Below are positions 1 through 7,067 of a stretch of 15,375 bases of DNA, one piece after another. Where the stretch lies: assembly GCA_027577415.1 (NCBI GenBank), contig JANBQS010000559.1, positions 1 to 15,375 on the forward strand, given 5' to 3'. The notes beneath the pieces are model-generated. The model searched no databases. It saw nothing but the letters and a program-made list of their open reading frames with translations, and was not told the DNA's origin. This stretch comes from Coemansia sp. RSA 922 (Eukaryota > Kickxellomycota > Kickxellomycetes > Kickxellales > Kickxellaceae). Numbering within the stretch: the stretch's first letter is position 1; every line of letters begins with the position of its first letter. Made by a program: the position numbers and the translations under genes.

Positions 1-1
1 T

Positions 2-109
2 CGGCTGCTTAAGAGCTTAAGCACTACTGCGCCTGCCAATACTCCTGATAAGGCGGATACGTGCTCGGGCGAGGTTGAGAGCGATTCAAAGCAGGTAGAG
101 CCAATCTGA
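2..109 (+). CDS. C-terminal end of an unidentified protein (partial)
   Basis: The frame starting at base 2 is open from the window edge for 35 codons and ends at TGA (107-109). The translated tail is Ser/Thr/Asp/Glu/Lys-rich, with stretches such as STTAPANTPDKAD and SGEVESDSKQVEPI. This looks like a disordered C-terminus rather than random sequence. An AATAAA lies 45 bp after the stop, as expected for a real 3' end. The gene converges on the minus-strand UXT gene, whose stop is at 199. The product cannot be identified from this fragment, and a chance open frame of this length is possible. Confidence 0.5.
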   Translation, partial: RLLKSLSTTAPANTPDKADTCSGEVESDSKQVEPI

Positions 110-153
110 GTGTACATTTTTTTTTGTTTAGTGCGTATTCTTGAAGAAATATA

Positions 154-159
154 AATAAA
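154..159 (+). terminator. AATAAA poly(A) signal of the upstream plus-strand gene
   Basis: AATAAA lies 45 bp after the TGA at 107-109, in an A/T-rich stretch that follows a poly-T run. It supports the partial gene at the window edge. The 3' ends of this gene and of the convergent UXT gene probably overlap or nearly touch. Confidence 0.45.
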
Positions 160-198
160 TTCAAAACGATCATCGATATGTTTGCGAATGCTTTAAAG

Positions 199-871
199 CT
201 ACTTTTCGTCGCCTAGATTCATAACCTCCATTAGCGCGCCGTACAACTACATAAGAGTAACATAAACACCGGTTAGTTGATATCTATCATCACTGATCAT
301 ATAATTGAAGCAAGCCATTTGTTGCGCACGTACCATTTTAATCTTTGCCCGTATTTCGTTTGCCTCTTCGGTATGCTTGTCTGCGAGTCTACTCAAAGTA
401 CGGCATAATACATGGTGTGTTAGTAGATATGGTGTGTATGATTGTTAGCATACATATAAACCAAAGGCATGAGCAAGATTCAATTTTTACTTACTTTTCC
501 AAATGTTTGACCTTGTCATCGATAAACATATCTGCCTCTTCCAGGGTCATTTGCAAGTGAAAGCCGAAACCTACACTAACATAAATATATGTCGTGTCTG
601 GTACAAAGGCTTTTACGTAAAAATCCGATCCCAAATCTACCCTAGTCTCAAGTTCCTCTAGTCCTTGCTTACGGATAGTTTCGATGTGTGTCTTTAGTTT
701 GAGGTACTCTGACATACGGTTATAGATTGTGTCTCGGAGTCCTAGTACTTGCTGTAAATCGGGTTGGAGGCGATCGGCGATAAAGTCTTCATACTTTTTA
801 ATAGAACTTTGTATCTCTTGCGGATATTTCGAGTAGTTGAGAGAGGGTAGCTCAGGAGAAAGAACACTCAT
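199..871 (-). CDS. UXT: UXT-like prefoldin-family chaperone subunit, three exons
   Basis: UXT is an alpha-class prefoldin-like protein of the R2TP/URI-prefoldin assembly and a transcription cofactor in animals. I read exons 871-495, 388-334 and 246-199, joined to 159 residues, very close to the animal length of about 157. Exon 1 has the first coiled-coil helix (about 20-68, with KYEDFIADRLQPDLQ), then the beta core (VDLGSDFYVKAFVPDTTYIYVSVGFGF, in pieces) and the start of the second helix (LEEADMFIDDK). Exon 2 (LADKHTEEANEIRAKIKM) and exon 3 (LYGALMEVMNLGDEK) complete the C-terminal helix. Intron 1 (494-389, 106 nt) starts GTAAGT and has CTAAC 30 nt before its AG. Intron 2 (333-247, 87 nt) starts GTACGT and has CTAAC 25 nt before TAG. 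The ATG at 871 is the first in frame. Family call is strong; exon 3 is the least certain part. Confidence 0.87.
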
Positions 872-1024
872 TTTTTTCTTTGTATAGACTTGTGTGAGAT
901 ATAAAGTGACAAATAAAAAAATATGAAATACCTAAAAAAAAAAATATACAGGGCCACAAAATGTGTAATCGTCATGGTTTGTTGTAAAGGCTTGCACAAG
1001 TTATGGAAAGTGATCGAAAATCAA

Positions 1025-2410
1025 TTATACTTTAATTATACGCAACTTTAATAACATCCTGGTATGTATGGCATCCGCTAAATCGTGCGCGTAAATTGCG
1101 CCATATGCATACTTGACCCAGTCACATACTATAGGCAGTCCTGTCCCCCACTGGCTCAGCACAACATCGCCATCGTCAGTATAGCCTATTTGAATACGGC
1201 TGTGTTCGAAAGGAACATCTGGCAAAACTATGGCGGTTAGGCCAAAGTCTTTACTCCCGATCTGTAAGAACTGACCCTCGAAGGTTAAATAGGTCGCGTC
1301 GTCAATAACCGTAATCCCAAATACAGCACCATTGTCCGTTGCGCCGTGTACCACCGTTTGTTCCCCATCCCACCTGCCTGTGCGGTTAAAAACGCCGGTC
1401 CAGTCCTTGCCATCAAACATGGTCCGTCTTTCTTCTTTGGGACCATCATCGTCGCCTCGGCCTGGAATATGTAAGACAAAACGGTCGCCCTCAACTACTT
1501 CCTCGCCATTAATGTCGCGAAGCTTGAACTCGGAGTTTTGGCTCGCATGCGTTTTTGTAATGGTCTGTGACGACTCCTCATCAATTAGTACCTGGACAGT
1601 CGTTGAGCCATCGGCTAACCTGGAGATGGTGCGAGTTTTAGTTGAAGGGCCAAATGCGTAGCTGACGCTGGGGTCCTTTGTGTCTACTGCCCAATACTCC
1701 TTGCCGCGGTTGACGACAAAGAAATGCGATACGCACAGGTCGGCTTTGGCTTGGGCGAATTTGGCAAGCTCGGCCATATCCATAGTTGCCGTCGATTCGA
1801 GGTACTTGGAAATCGTATTGTCATCGATCAAGTAGCTGGATTGCAGGGTATCAGCGTCTCGGCCAAACACAAAGCATAGCACTGGTAGTTGTTCCAGTTG
1901 CCACAATCCATCCACCTCTACAAACTTTGTGGTGGACATGTCTGAGAGTGGACGGGATCTCCACAAAAGTGACATGGCAGCGTTTCGGGATTTGTAGCTG
2001 AACTTGACGGATGAGTGAAAGTGGCTAAGCAGCGTAAAGTGGTCCCGCTCCAAGACAAAGAATCCCTGATATGGTCTCTTTTCCAGTTCACGCTCGCCAC
2101 TAAACGTAGTCGAGTTGACAGTCACGAAGTCGCTACGTCTGTCCTCTAAGCACTTTTGCACTCTGGTTAAATCAACGTAGTCGGGTACATAGACGGTAGG
2201 CGCTCGTAAGGGTGGTTCTCCTGCAATTTTTGTGACGGCTGGAGGTGGCACGTATAGATATTTTACCATATTCTCATAAGTGAGAAAGTCTGTAAAAGTA
2301 GGTGTAGAGGTAGGATAGGTGGGATAGGTAAATGGCAAAGGAGCGGAAAAGTAGTACCGGTATAAAACAACGGCGGCTAGGACGAAAAGAACGTGAAGTG
2401 GAGCCGCCAT
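1025..2410 (-). CDS. orphan protein with N-terminal membrane anchor, probably secretory pathway
   Basis: I do not recognise this family. The first ATG is at 2410 (an in-frame TTG lies further upstream) and gives 461 residues. Residues 4-21 (PLHVLFVLAAVVLYRYYF) are a hydrophobic signal anchor or signal peptide, followed by a Pro/Thr/Tyr-rich linker (residues 24-40) and a long soluble part. There are two N-glycosylation sequons (N99-S-T and N342-R-T) and only four cysteines (87, 179, 226, 429). Residues 330-430 read like beta-rich sequence (FDGKDWTGVFNRTGRWDG and GAVFGITVIDDATYLTFEGQ). This fits a type II membrane or lumenal/extracellular protein, but no catalytic motif is evident. The stop is 153 bp from the UXT start on the same strand. 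No intron is needed. Confidence 0.75.
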   Translation of the reverse strand: MAAPLHVLFVLAAVVLYRYYFSAPLPFTYPTYPTSTPTFTDFLTYENMVKYLYVPPPAVTKIAGEPPLRAPTVYVPDYVDLTRVQKCLEDRRSDFVTVNSTTFSGERELEKRPYQGFFVLERDHFTLLSHFHSSVKFSYKSRNAAMSLLWRSRPLSDMSTTKFVEVDGLWQLEQLPVLCFVFGRDADTLQSSYLIDDNTISKYLESTATMDMAELAKFAQAKADLCVSHFFVVNRGKEYWAVDTKDPSVSYAFGPSTKTRTISRLADGSTTVQVLIDEESSQTITKTHASQNSEFKLRDINGEEVVEGDRFVLHIPGRGDDDGPKEERRTMFDGKDWTGVFNRTGRWDGEQTVVHGATDNGAVFGITVIDDATYLTFEGQFLQIGSKDFGLTAIVLPDVPFEHSRIQIGYTDDGDVVLSQWGTGLPIVCDWVKYAYGAIYAHDLADAIHTRMLLKLRIIKV

Positions 2411-2475
2411 TATTTTGTATACACAGTGGCTGCGCAAATAAAAATAAATGTGAGATAGGCAAAGAAGAAAAGAAG

Positions 2476-2515
2476 AGCTGATGGCTACAGCGCAAGTGTC
2501 GCTTTTTCATCAGCT
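2476..2515. repeat. two-tier inverted repeat upstream of the 2410 minus-strand gene
   Basis: Outer arms AGCTGATG (2476-2483) and CATCAGCT (2508-2515) are perfect complements. Between them lie inner complementary arms AGCG (2489-2492) and CGCT (2500-2503) around a 7-nt loop. The dyad lies 66-105 bp before the ATG of the minus-strand orphan, in a region without other features. It could be a 5'-leader hairpin or a site for a dimeric regulator; the sequence alone does not decide. Confidence 0.4.
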
Positions 2516-2966
2516 ATGTAGTTGGATTCACACTCTGTCGATCACTAATTCCAGACTTCAGGCCTAATCCAGTTTAGTTCTTGGTTCTTTTTCCGCAGCC
2601 TGGTGGCAAGCGTTGTACTTAATGACAACTTTGAGCACTACTCTTGTCTGGGTATATGCACCTCTTGGTCTTTTTTGTTTTGACTGTGGAGTGGGGATTT
2701 CGTTATTAGACAGTGTCTAAGAAAGCTTGGTAGGACATGTGCTAACCACGCAGATCACAAAAAGGAGACAGGAAATATTGCAAAACCCTTTTGCCAAGCC
2801 TGGCAAAAAAAAAAAAATAGACTGCATGCCAAAGAGCTCAAAAAGAGTGCCAAAGGCGTGCCCTAGCTTTTCCAAAACGAACCAACCTTTCTCCACCATT
2901 CCACTACTTTTCTTTAAGCTACCCAACTTTTACCCACTTTTTCCAGCCAGCCAGAAATTACTAACC
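2516..2966. promoter_or_regulatory. divergent intergenic region between the minus-strand orphan and the F-box-like gene
   Basis: No gene is seen here. The half next to the plus-strand gene holds a 13-A run (about 2805-2817) and repeated words such as TTGCCAAG, ATGCCAAAGAG and GTGCCAAAGG (about 2790-2860). A pyrimidine-rich leader then runs to the ATG at 2967. The open frame reaching back to 2727 starts with a Lys/Pro-rich stretch that looks like translated promoter, so I do not treat it as coding. No clear TATA box was found for either gene. Confidence 0.45.
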
Positions 2967-3128
2967 ATGTCTAGCCAAGTGTCATCAGCTCAGAACCTCC
3001 CCTCCAATGTCTTGTACAAAGTGCTAGACTATGCAACAAGAGTAGTAGTTTTTCCAAGTGTGGACTACAGCCCCATCATTAAGGAATGTCTCTCGGTTAG
3101 CTTCGTGTGGAGACAGGCAGCTCTATAA
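2967..3128 (+). pseudogene. N-terminal F-box-like segment cut off by an in-frame TAA
   Basis: The ATG at 2967 sits in a good context (ACC before ATG) and opens 53 codons. They resemble the start of fungal F-box-like proteins: an NLPSNVLYKVLDYA motif, an IIKECLSVSFVWRQAAL segment, then TAA at 3126-3128. The same frame continues directly as TAC, then ATG at 3132, into a 493-codon open frame starting WRELNLDI, which is where the family's next strand would be. One sense codon appears to have become a stop inside one domain. I saw no intron that removes it without also deleting the WRQAAL part. Options are nonsense mutation, assembly or base error, or use of the downstream ATG. Confidence 0.6.
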
Positions 3129-3131
3129 TAC

Positions 3132-4613
3132 ATGTGGAGAGAGCTCAATCTTGACATAGACAATGAGGGTAATAGCATCTATTTCAATCGCTACAAATGG
3201 GCCAAGAATTTCAAGCTGCCAAGCAATGCTGCGGCCCTGGTTAGGTCATTACGTATACGCTTACCCATGAGTGCCATCGTTAACGGTAGAGCCCAAGAAC
3301 TGCTGCAAGAGTACATGGGTGAAGCAACGCATTTAACTCTAGCTCATAAGCTTGCTATCACTGTTAATGACCATCCCCAAGAGTTGGAGCTTCCGGCGGA
3401 TACAGCCAATAGCAATACTCTCGAGTTTACTCAGCTACTGAGCTCACTGGTCCAATCGCCAACAACTACAACTAAAATATGGTATGTTGGAGCAGATAAC
3501 GGTTCTGCCAAGCTTATTGTAGATGCTTTTGGGGTTCTTGTGAATTCTCTATCAAGTAACACCAAGCACTGTGCAGTTGATGTACGAGCGGTTGATACAA
3601 GATTTCCATCAGCTATTGAGAATATTTCCATGATTTCCACACTTGATGTCAACTGCGCGACAAGATTAGGTTTGCAAACACAACTTGTGCACAAGTGTGC
3701 CAATACGCTTAAAGCATTGGGTATCAGAATAAATGACCCAAAGACAATGTTTTATGATATAAATGGCGATGATGTTGTCTATCCAAATTTAGAACAGCTA
3801 CAATTAATGTCATATATACCGGAACACCCAAGCAGGAGGCCTTTAGCCCCCAGTATTGTACCATTCCCTGAGTTGAGAATATTGAAAGTTATACTGGAGT
3901 ATCCATTTGGAGATGATGTACTGTTCAGAGGAAATAATGCGACTCTAGAAAATCTTGCGATTTGGACAGATAGAACAACAGTGAATATGCTAAATAGTAG
4001 TCCTGCGTTTGGCAGCAAGTTTAATAACTTGCGGAAAGTGGCCATTCATGACGATTATAGCGATGGAGATTTATCTCTTGTTCCAGAAGGCCTAATGGCA
4101 AAATTCCTAGGCAAGCTAGCGGGCTCTGCTTGTAGCTTAAAGCTAGTATCACCAATATCGGTTGGGAGCCTACTATCATTAGTACAGCTTAAAAGTGGTT
4201 GTGATAATATCCAAGTGTTTGAAGCGACTTTGATTACTCTAACTGTTTTCGACACCCTATTTGTGATAAAAGCATTGCCAGCTCTAGCCAAACTCACATG
4301 TGGCCTAGACAGGTTGGGTTCGGAATTAGAACATATTGCTGCTGAAGAGTTACCAGATCATATTGCTTCTACTTATTGCGCTGTGGGAAAGCAGCTAACT
4401 ACCTTGACAATATCTTTTGACAGAGGCACGGAGAACAACACAGCGGTTTCGTATATTATGCTTTTGGCCCTTGCATGCCCAAAGCTCCGCCGAATCACTA
4501 TACAGAAAGATACCATTCCAGACTACTTTACCAGAGTAGCGGAAATGCTGCAGAGTGGCCCGTTTAGCAAGTATGCCTCGCAACTCAATCGCCTTCGTAA
4601 TGATGTTCATTAG
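3132..4613 (+). CDS. F-box-like/leucine-rich-repeat protein, Coemansia-type, lacking its N-terminus if started here
   Basis: The 493-residue frame is intact from ATG 3132 to TAG 4611-4613. It has irregular leucine-rich segments: LVRSLRIRLPM near the start, YPNLEQLQLMSYIP, FPELRILKVILEYPF and ATLENLAIWTDRTTV around 220-280, FNNLRKVAIHDDYSDGDL after that, and a last CPKLRRITIQKDTI near the C-terminus. This is the architecture of F-box-like proteins expanded in Kickxellales. F-box/LRR proteins usually act as substrate receptors of SCF ubiquitin ligases, but no substrate can be inferred. Codons are visibly A/T-richer than in the aldehyde dehydrogenase or BAR genes. In-frame upstream sequence (2967-3128) encodes the missing N-terminal domain but is separated by TAA, so function is doubtful. 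Confidence 0.72.
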   Translation: MWRELNLDIDNEGNSIYFNRYKWAKNFKLPSNAAALVRSLRIRLPMSAIVNGRAQELLQEYMGEATHLTLAHKLAITVNDHPQELELPADTANSNTLEFTQLLSSLVQSPTTTTKIWYVGADNGSAKLIVDAFGVLVNSLSSNTKHCAVDVRAVDTRFPSAIENISMISTLDVNCATRLGLQTQLVHKCANTLKALGIRINDPKTMFYDINGDDVVYPNLEQLQLMSYIPEHPSRRPLAPSIVPFPELRILKVILEYPFGDDVLFRGNNATLENLAIWTDRTTVNMLNSSPAFGSKFNNLRKVAIHDDYSDGDLSLVPEGLMAKFLGKLAGSACSLKLVSPISVGSLLSLVQLKSGCDNIQVFEATLITLTVFDTLFVIKALPALAKLTCGLDRLGSELEHIAAEELPDHIASTYCAVGKQLTTLTISFDRGTENNTAVSYIMLLALACPKLRRITIQKDTIPDYFTRVAEMLQSGPFSKYASQLNRLRNDVH

Positions 4614-5042
4614 TTTGACAGTGTTAGCAATAGTTGGAGGAAATATTTTTAATTGGTTTACCGAATAAACATGGCTTTGACAATTGTATAATTCTTGACT
4701 GTGACATTGGAAATAACACCAGCACTGCGTTTGTGTTCAAATTACTGATGGCTCACCTCTACCGGCTTGAGTGAGTCGGCATTTATTTTCAAAGAGACGA
4801 ATACTGAAAATGCTGTCCAAGTCCTGCCCCCACCGCAAAAGAACTGCTAAGAGCGAAAATAATAAAAAAAGAACATTCAATAAAAGCCAAAGTCTCAAAA
4901 GTCGGCAATTGCCAGCAGCAGGCGAAAGAAAAAGAGGGCCAGTTGGTTGGGAAAAGGGGGGCTCTCTCTCTTCTCCGCTCGTACCTTATTCCTCCATTTT
5001 TATATTAGCAAACGGCAACTGAAAGGCTACATTTTATATCAA
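4614..5042 (+). promoter_or_regulatory. intergenic region: poly(A) signal, then promoter of the 128-residue orphan
   Basis: An AATAAA at 4664-4669, 51 bp after the stop of the F-box-like gene, is its likely poly(A) signal. The rest contains A-rich runs (4861-4870), CCAAAGTCTCAA (4887-4898), TTGGTTGGG (4943-4951), an A4G6 run and a CT microsatellite (about 4962-4972). The last part is T-rich with ATATTAG and TTTATATC before the ATG. Open frames here begin with TTG or lack coding character, and I do not call them genes. Confidence 0.45.
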
Positions 5043-5429
5043 ATGAGCGAGAAAAAATTTACAAGTGTAGTTGTAATTTCCAACAAGGAAAAACGCATGC
5101 GTTACTTTGAATTTAAGGTCATAGAGGGAACTCATCTTGACACCATCATAACCACGGCCGAAAACATAATGGTGTTTTTAGTAAACGGACTAGCCAAGCG
5201 TGGAGACAATACTTTAAGCGAGCTGGATCATTATATATTCCTGAATAGTGATGGAAGGCCTATTCACAAGGTAGAATACAATTCAGAGGATCAAATTTAC
5301 TTTTATGTGACAATGACTGACAAGGATTGTAAAGTGATTGATGGGAATCCATCACATGGAAATATCTTTAAACACTATGGAAAGTGCATAATGGATGGCA
5401 CAAAAGTCATTTTCATGAGCGCACCATAG
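5043..5429 (+). CDS. 128-residue orphan protein
   Basis: I do not recognise this protein. The first ATG in frame is at 5043; the open frame extends upstream only to a TTG in promoter-like sequence. The product is soluble, with no signal peptide or membrane segment. Alternating hydrophobic strands (FTSVVVIS, YFEFKVI, HYIFLNSDG, IYFYVTM, TKVIFMSAP) and one possible helix (residues 32-50) suggest a small alpha/beta fold, perhaps ubiquitin-like, but that is a guess. Two cysteines (96, 115) are present. Codon use is A/T-rich like the preceding F-box-like gene and unlike the downstream housekeeping genes. The even residue composition and plausible strand pattern support coding. Confidence 0.65.
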   Translation: MSEKKFTSVVVISNKEKRMRYFEFKVIEGTHLDTIITTAENIMVFLVNGLAKRGDNTLSELDHYIFLNSDGRPIHKVEYNSEDQIYFYVTMTDKDCKVIDGNPSHGNIFKHYGKCIMDGTKVIFMSAP

Positions 5430-5773
5430 AATAACTAGCAATGTTAAAGGCACGGAGCTGATGGAAACTTGCCAAGCACTGCACTGTCTAGACGTCTCAG
5501 TAGCAGTTAGCCCTTAAAGCCACAGCATTGCTCCAAACGAGGTGGGGAGTTTCGGCTAAACACACAAGTACATTCTTAGAGACAGTAGTAGAATATAAAT
5601 TTATAGCAGTAACATGTATGCCATTTTTTAGAACAAATAAAATCAATACCTGTTTATAGCTACAAAAAAATGGCACCGGCAGAGGTAATAAAAGCTAATG
5701 CTTTCTAATGAATGCCTATACTCTCGCCCCATTAATTTTGCTCTCTCTCCTCAGCTAATATTTTTATTATACC
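5430..5773 (+). promoter_or_regulatory. intergenic region with poly(A) signal and possible 5'-leader intron
   Basis: AATAAA at 5636-5641 is the nearest poly(A) signal after the 128-residue orphan, 207 bp from its stop. A short ATG stretch (5670-5684) is followed by GTAATA at 5685 and then, 70 nt later, by an excellent acceptor: a CT-rich tract ending in CAG (5741-5754), with TAAT-like branch sequences before it. This may be an intron in the 5' leader of the gene at 5774. Joining those exons does not put ATG 5670 in frame with ATG 5774. Otherwise no gene is seen. Confidence 0.3.
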
Positions 5774-6076
5774 ATGGTTGGCTATTACTTTTATGTTGTA
5801 GGAACACTGCTGGCGTTGTCGGCTTTTGGTGTAAGGATTGACGACTGTAACTTGGCATACTGGAAACCACGACTGATGAATACACGCCTTGTAGACGACA
5901 TGCATCCAGCGCCCCGACGCACCACCAGCAAGAAACTGTCATTCCTAGACCAACTTCCAAAGCAAAAGCGAGTATTAGGCCCACACACCGAAATGAAAGA
6001 CACCTCGATTAATACCCAGCGCATTAACGTCTTGGTCGATGATAGATACGTAGTTGTTGGCGTAGACTGCTTCTAG
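5774..6076 (+). CDS. 100-residue orphan with N-terminal membrane or signal segment
   Basis: ATG 5774 is in strong context (ACCATGG). Residues 3-20 (GYYFYVVGTLLALSAFGV) are hydrophobic and could be a signal peptide or a single membrane anchor. The remaining 80 residues are basic and polar (HPAPRRTTSKKLSFLDQLPKQKR) and end with a hydrophobic strand-like tail (NVLVDDRYVVVGVDCF). Only two cysteines are present. I do not recognise the family; small mitochondrial, ER or secreted proteins all fit. It precedes the BAG-like gene by 168 bp on the same strand. A chance ORF is not excluded, but the start context and organisation favour a gene. Confidence 0.55.
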   Translation: MVGYYFYVVGTLLALSAFGVRIDDCNLAYWKPRLMNTRLVDDMHPAPRRTTSKKLSFLDQLPKQKRVLGPHTEMKDTSINTQRINVLVDDRYVVVGVDCF

Positions 6077-6244
6077 ATAATTAATTTTAAGCTTGATTGT
6101 AGTCCCATCATCGTCTCCGACTAAGCAATCGATCGATCTTGTGATCTATCTGTAGCGCATTTGTCAGATTGAGCAAGCCTTTGATATCGTTTTATTCTAT
6201 TATTTTCAGTTATTGTTAAAAAAAAAGTCAAAAACTTGGCTAAT

Positions 6245-6835
6245 ATGCAAGCAGCTTTACAACGCTCGCCACAGCGGATTGGATGGATCACAGTCGCCAC
6301 AGCCTTGGGAGTAGTTATCGTAGCAGGAGCATCAATAGCCGTAGCCACGCAATGCATGCGATCAAGTCACAATCGTTCTTTGCGTTTACGCGAAGCCAAG
6401 AAACGGTATCGCCAACTCGTATCCGAACTGTCCGAGTGCAAAGGTATCCTCAACTTCATGGACTCTGAGACCATGCCACAGGCACAACGACTAGCAGATG
6501 AGGCGCAGGACGGAGATCTGGCTCGAGTAGAGGTAATTCATCGTCAGCTTATGCTCATGGGTGAGCAGCTATTACAGTTGATGGAGAGGATCGATGGAGT
6601 GGCGCCGGCTCTAGTACTCGATGCCGCACAAGTGGAACCGTGGGCCGAGCATGAAGAAAAGCTAAAGGCTAAGTATGAGAAGGATGGACTGGGAGCGGTG
6701 TTTGAGCTGGCGGGGGATCTGCGGGCGATACGAAAGGGGATGAGTAGGAAGGCTGAGAGGAGGGCGCAGGCTATTGATAAGCTGAAGAGTAGCGTGAAGC
6801 GGCTGCTGACTGAGCCATCGGTAGAATCGAGCTAA
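6245..6835 (+). CDS. membrane-anchored BAG-domain-like cochaperone (Snl1 type)
   Basis: The first ATG is 6245 (an in-frame TTG lies 9 nt upstream), giving 196 residues. Residues 12-34 form one membrane segment (GWITVATALGVVIVAGASIAV), followed by a basic patch. The rest is helical. Helix one (about 48-70, KRYRQLVSELSECKGIL), helix two (92-118, GEQLLQLMERIDGV) and helix three (158-188, DLRAIRKGMSRKAERRAQAID) match the order and key residues of a BAG domain: E-x-x-D in helix two and the RKG motif in helix three. BAG proteins bind the Hsp70 ATPase domain and release nucleotide; yeast Snl1 does this from the ER/nuclear envelope with the same single-anchor layout. About 39 charged residues separate helices two and three, longer than usual. 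The call is moderate; another helical membrane protein is possible. Confidence 0.55.
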   Translation: MQAALQRSPQRIGWITVATALGVVIVAGASIAVATQCMRSSHNRSLRLREAKKRYRQLVSELSECKGILNFMDSETMPQAQRLADEAQDGDLARVEVIHRQLMLMGEQLLQLMERIDGVAPALVLDAAQVEPWAEHEEKLKAKYEKDGLGAVFELAGDLRAIRKGMSRKAERRAQAIDKLKSSVKRLLTEPSVESS

Positions 6836-6959
6836 GGCTTTGAGAGGACCCGGGTACAATTCGTCATTGCGTGAGAAACGAACGCATGACGTGCTTCTGC
6901 GTGCTTGCAGTAGAAGGATAAGGGGGAGAAGCGTGGCTTTATCTATCTCTACACGCGTG

Positions 6960-6965
6960 TATAAA
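6960..6965 (+). promoter_or_regulatory. TATA box of the aldehyde dehydrogenase gene
   Basis: TATAAA lies 108 bp before the ATG at 7068, followed by a pyrimidine-rich stretch (CTCTCTTGCTCATTCTTTC) typical of fungal transcription starts. A G-run (GGGGGAG) just upstream contains the AGGGG core known as a stress response element in yeasts; whether it works here is unknown. Confidence 0.5.
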
Positions 6966-7067
6966 TTGCGTCCGCTCTCTTGCTCATTCTTTCTCCCCCA
7001 CGCTCTCTTGGCATCATCTTCCTAAGTTATTCCCTACTATTAGCTGAACAAAGCCTCAAACCCAACC

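Noticed and set aside
2727..2966. N-terminal extension of the F-box-like segment
   Set aside because: The translation is a Lys/Pro-rich reading of poly-A and pyrimidine-rich promoter sequence and the start would not be an annotated ATG of the family.
3080..3160. Intron removing the TAA at 3126-3128
   Set aside because: Available GT/AG pairs give introns under 50 nt with poor donors and would delete the WRQAAL segment, which belongs to the domain.
4771..5022. 83-codon plus-strand frame before the 128-residue orphan
   Set aside because: Lys/Ser/Arg-rich translation of purine-rich promoter sequence, overlapping the next gene's leader; no domain-like pattern.
5670..5858. Spliced micro-protein from ATG 5670 joined at 5755
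   Set aside because: Joining gives about 33 residues of Leu/Cys-rich sequence in a frame different from the 5774 gene; it has no coding character, so only a leader intron or uORF is kept as a possibility.
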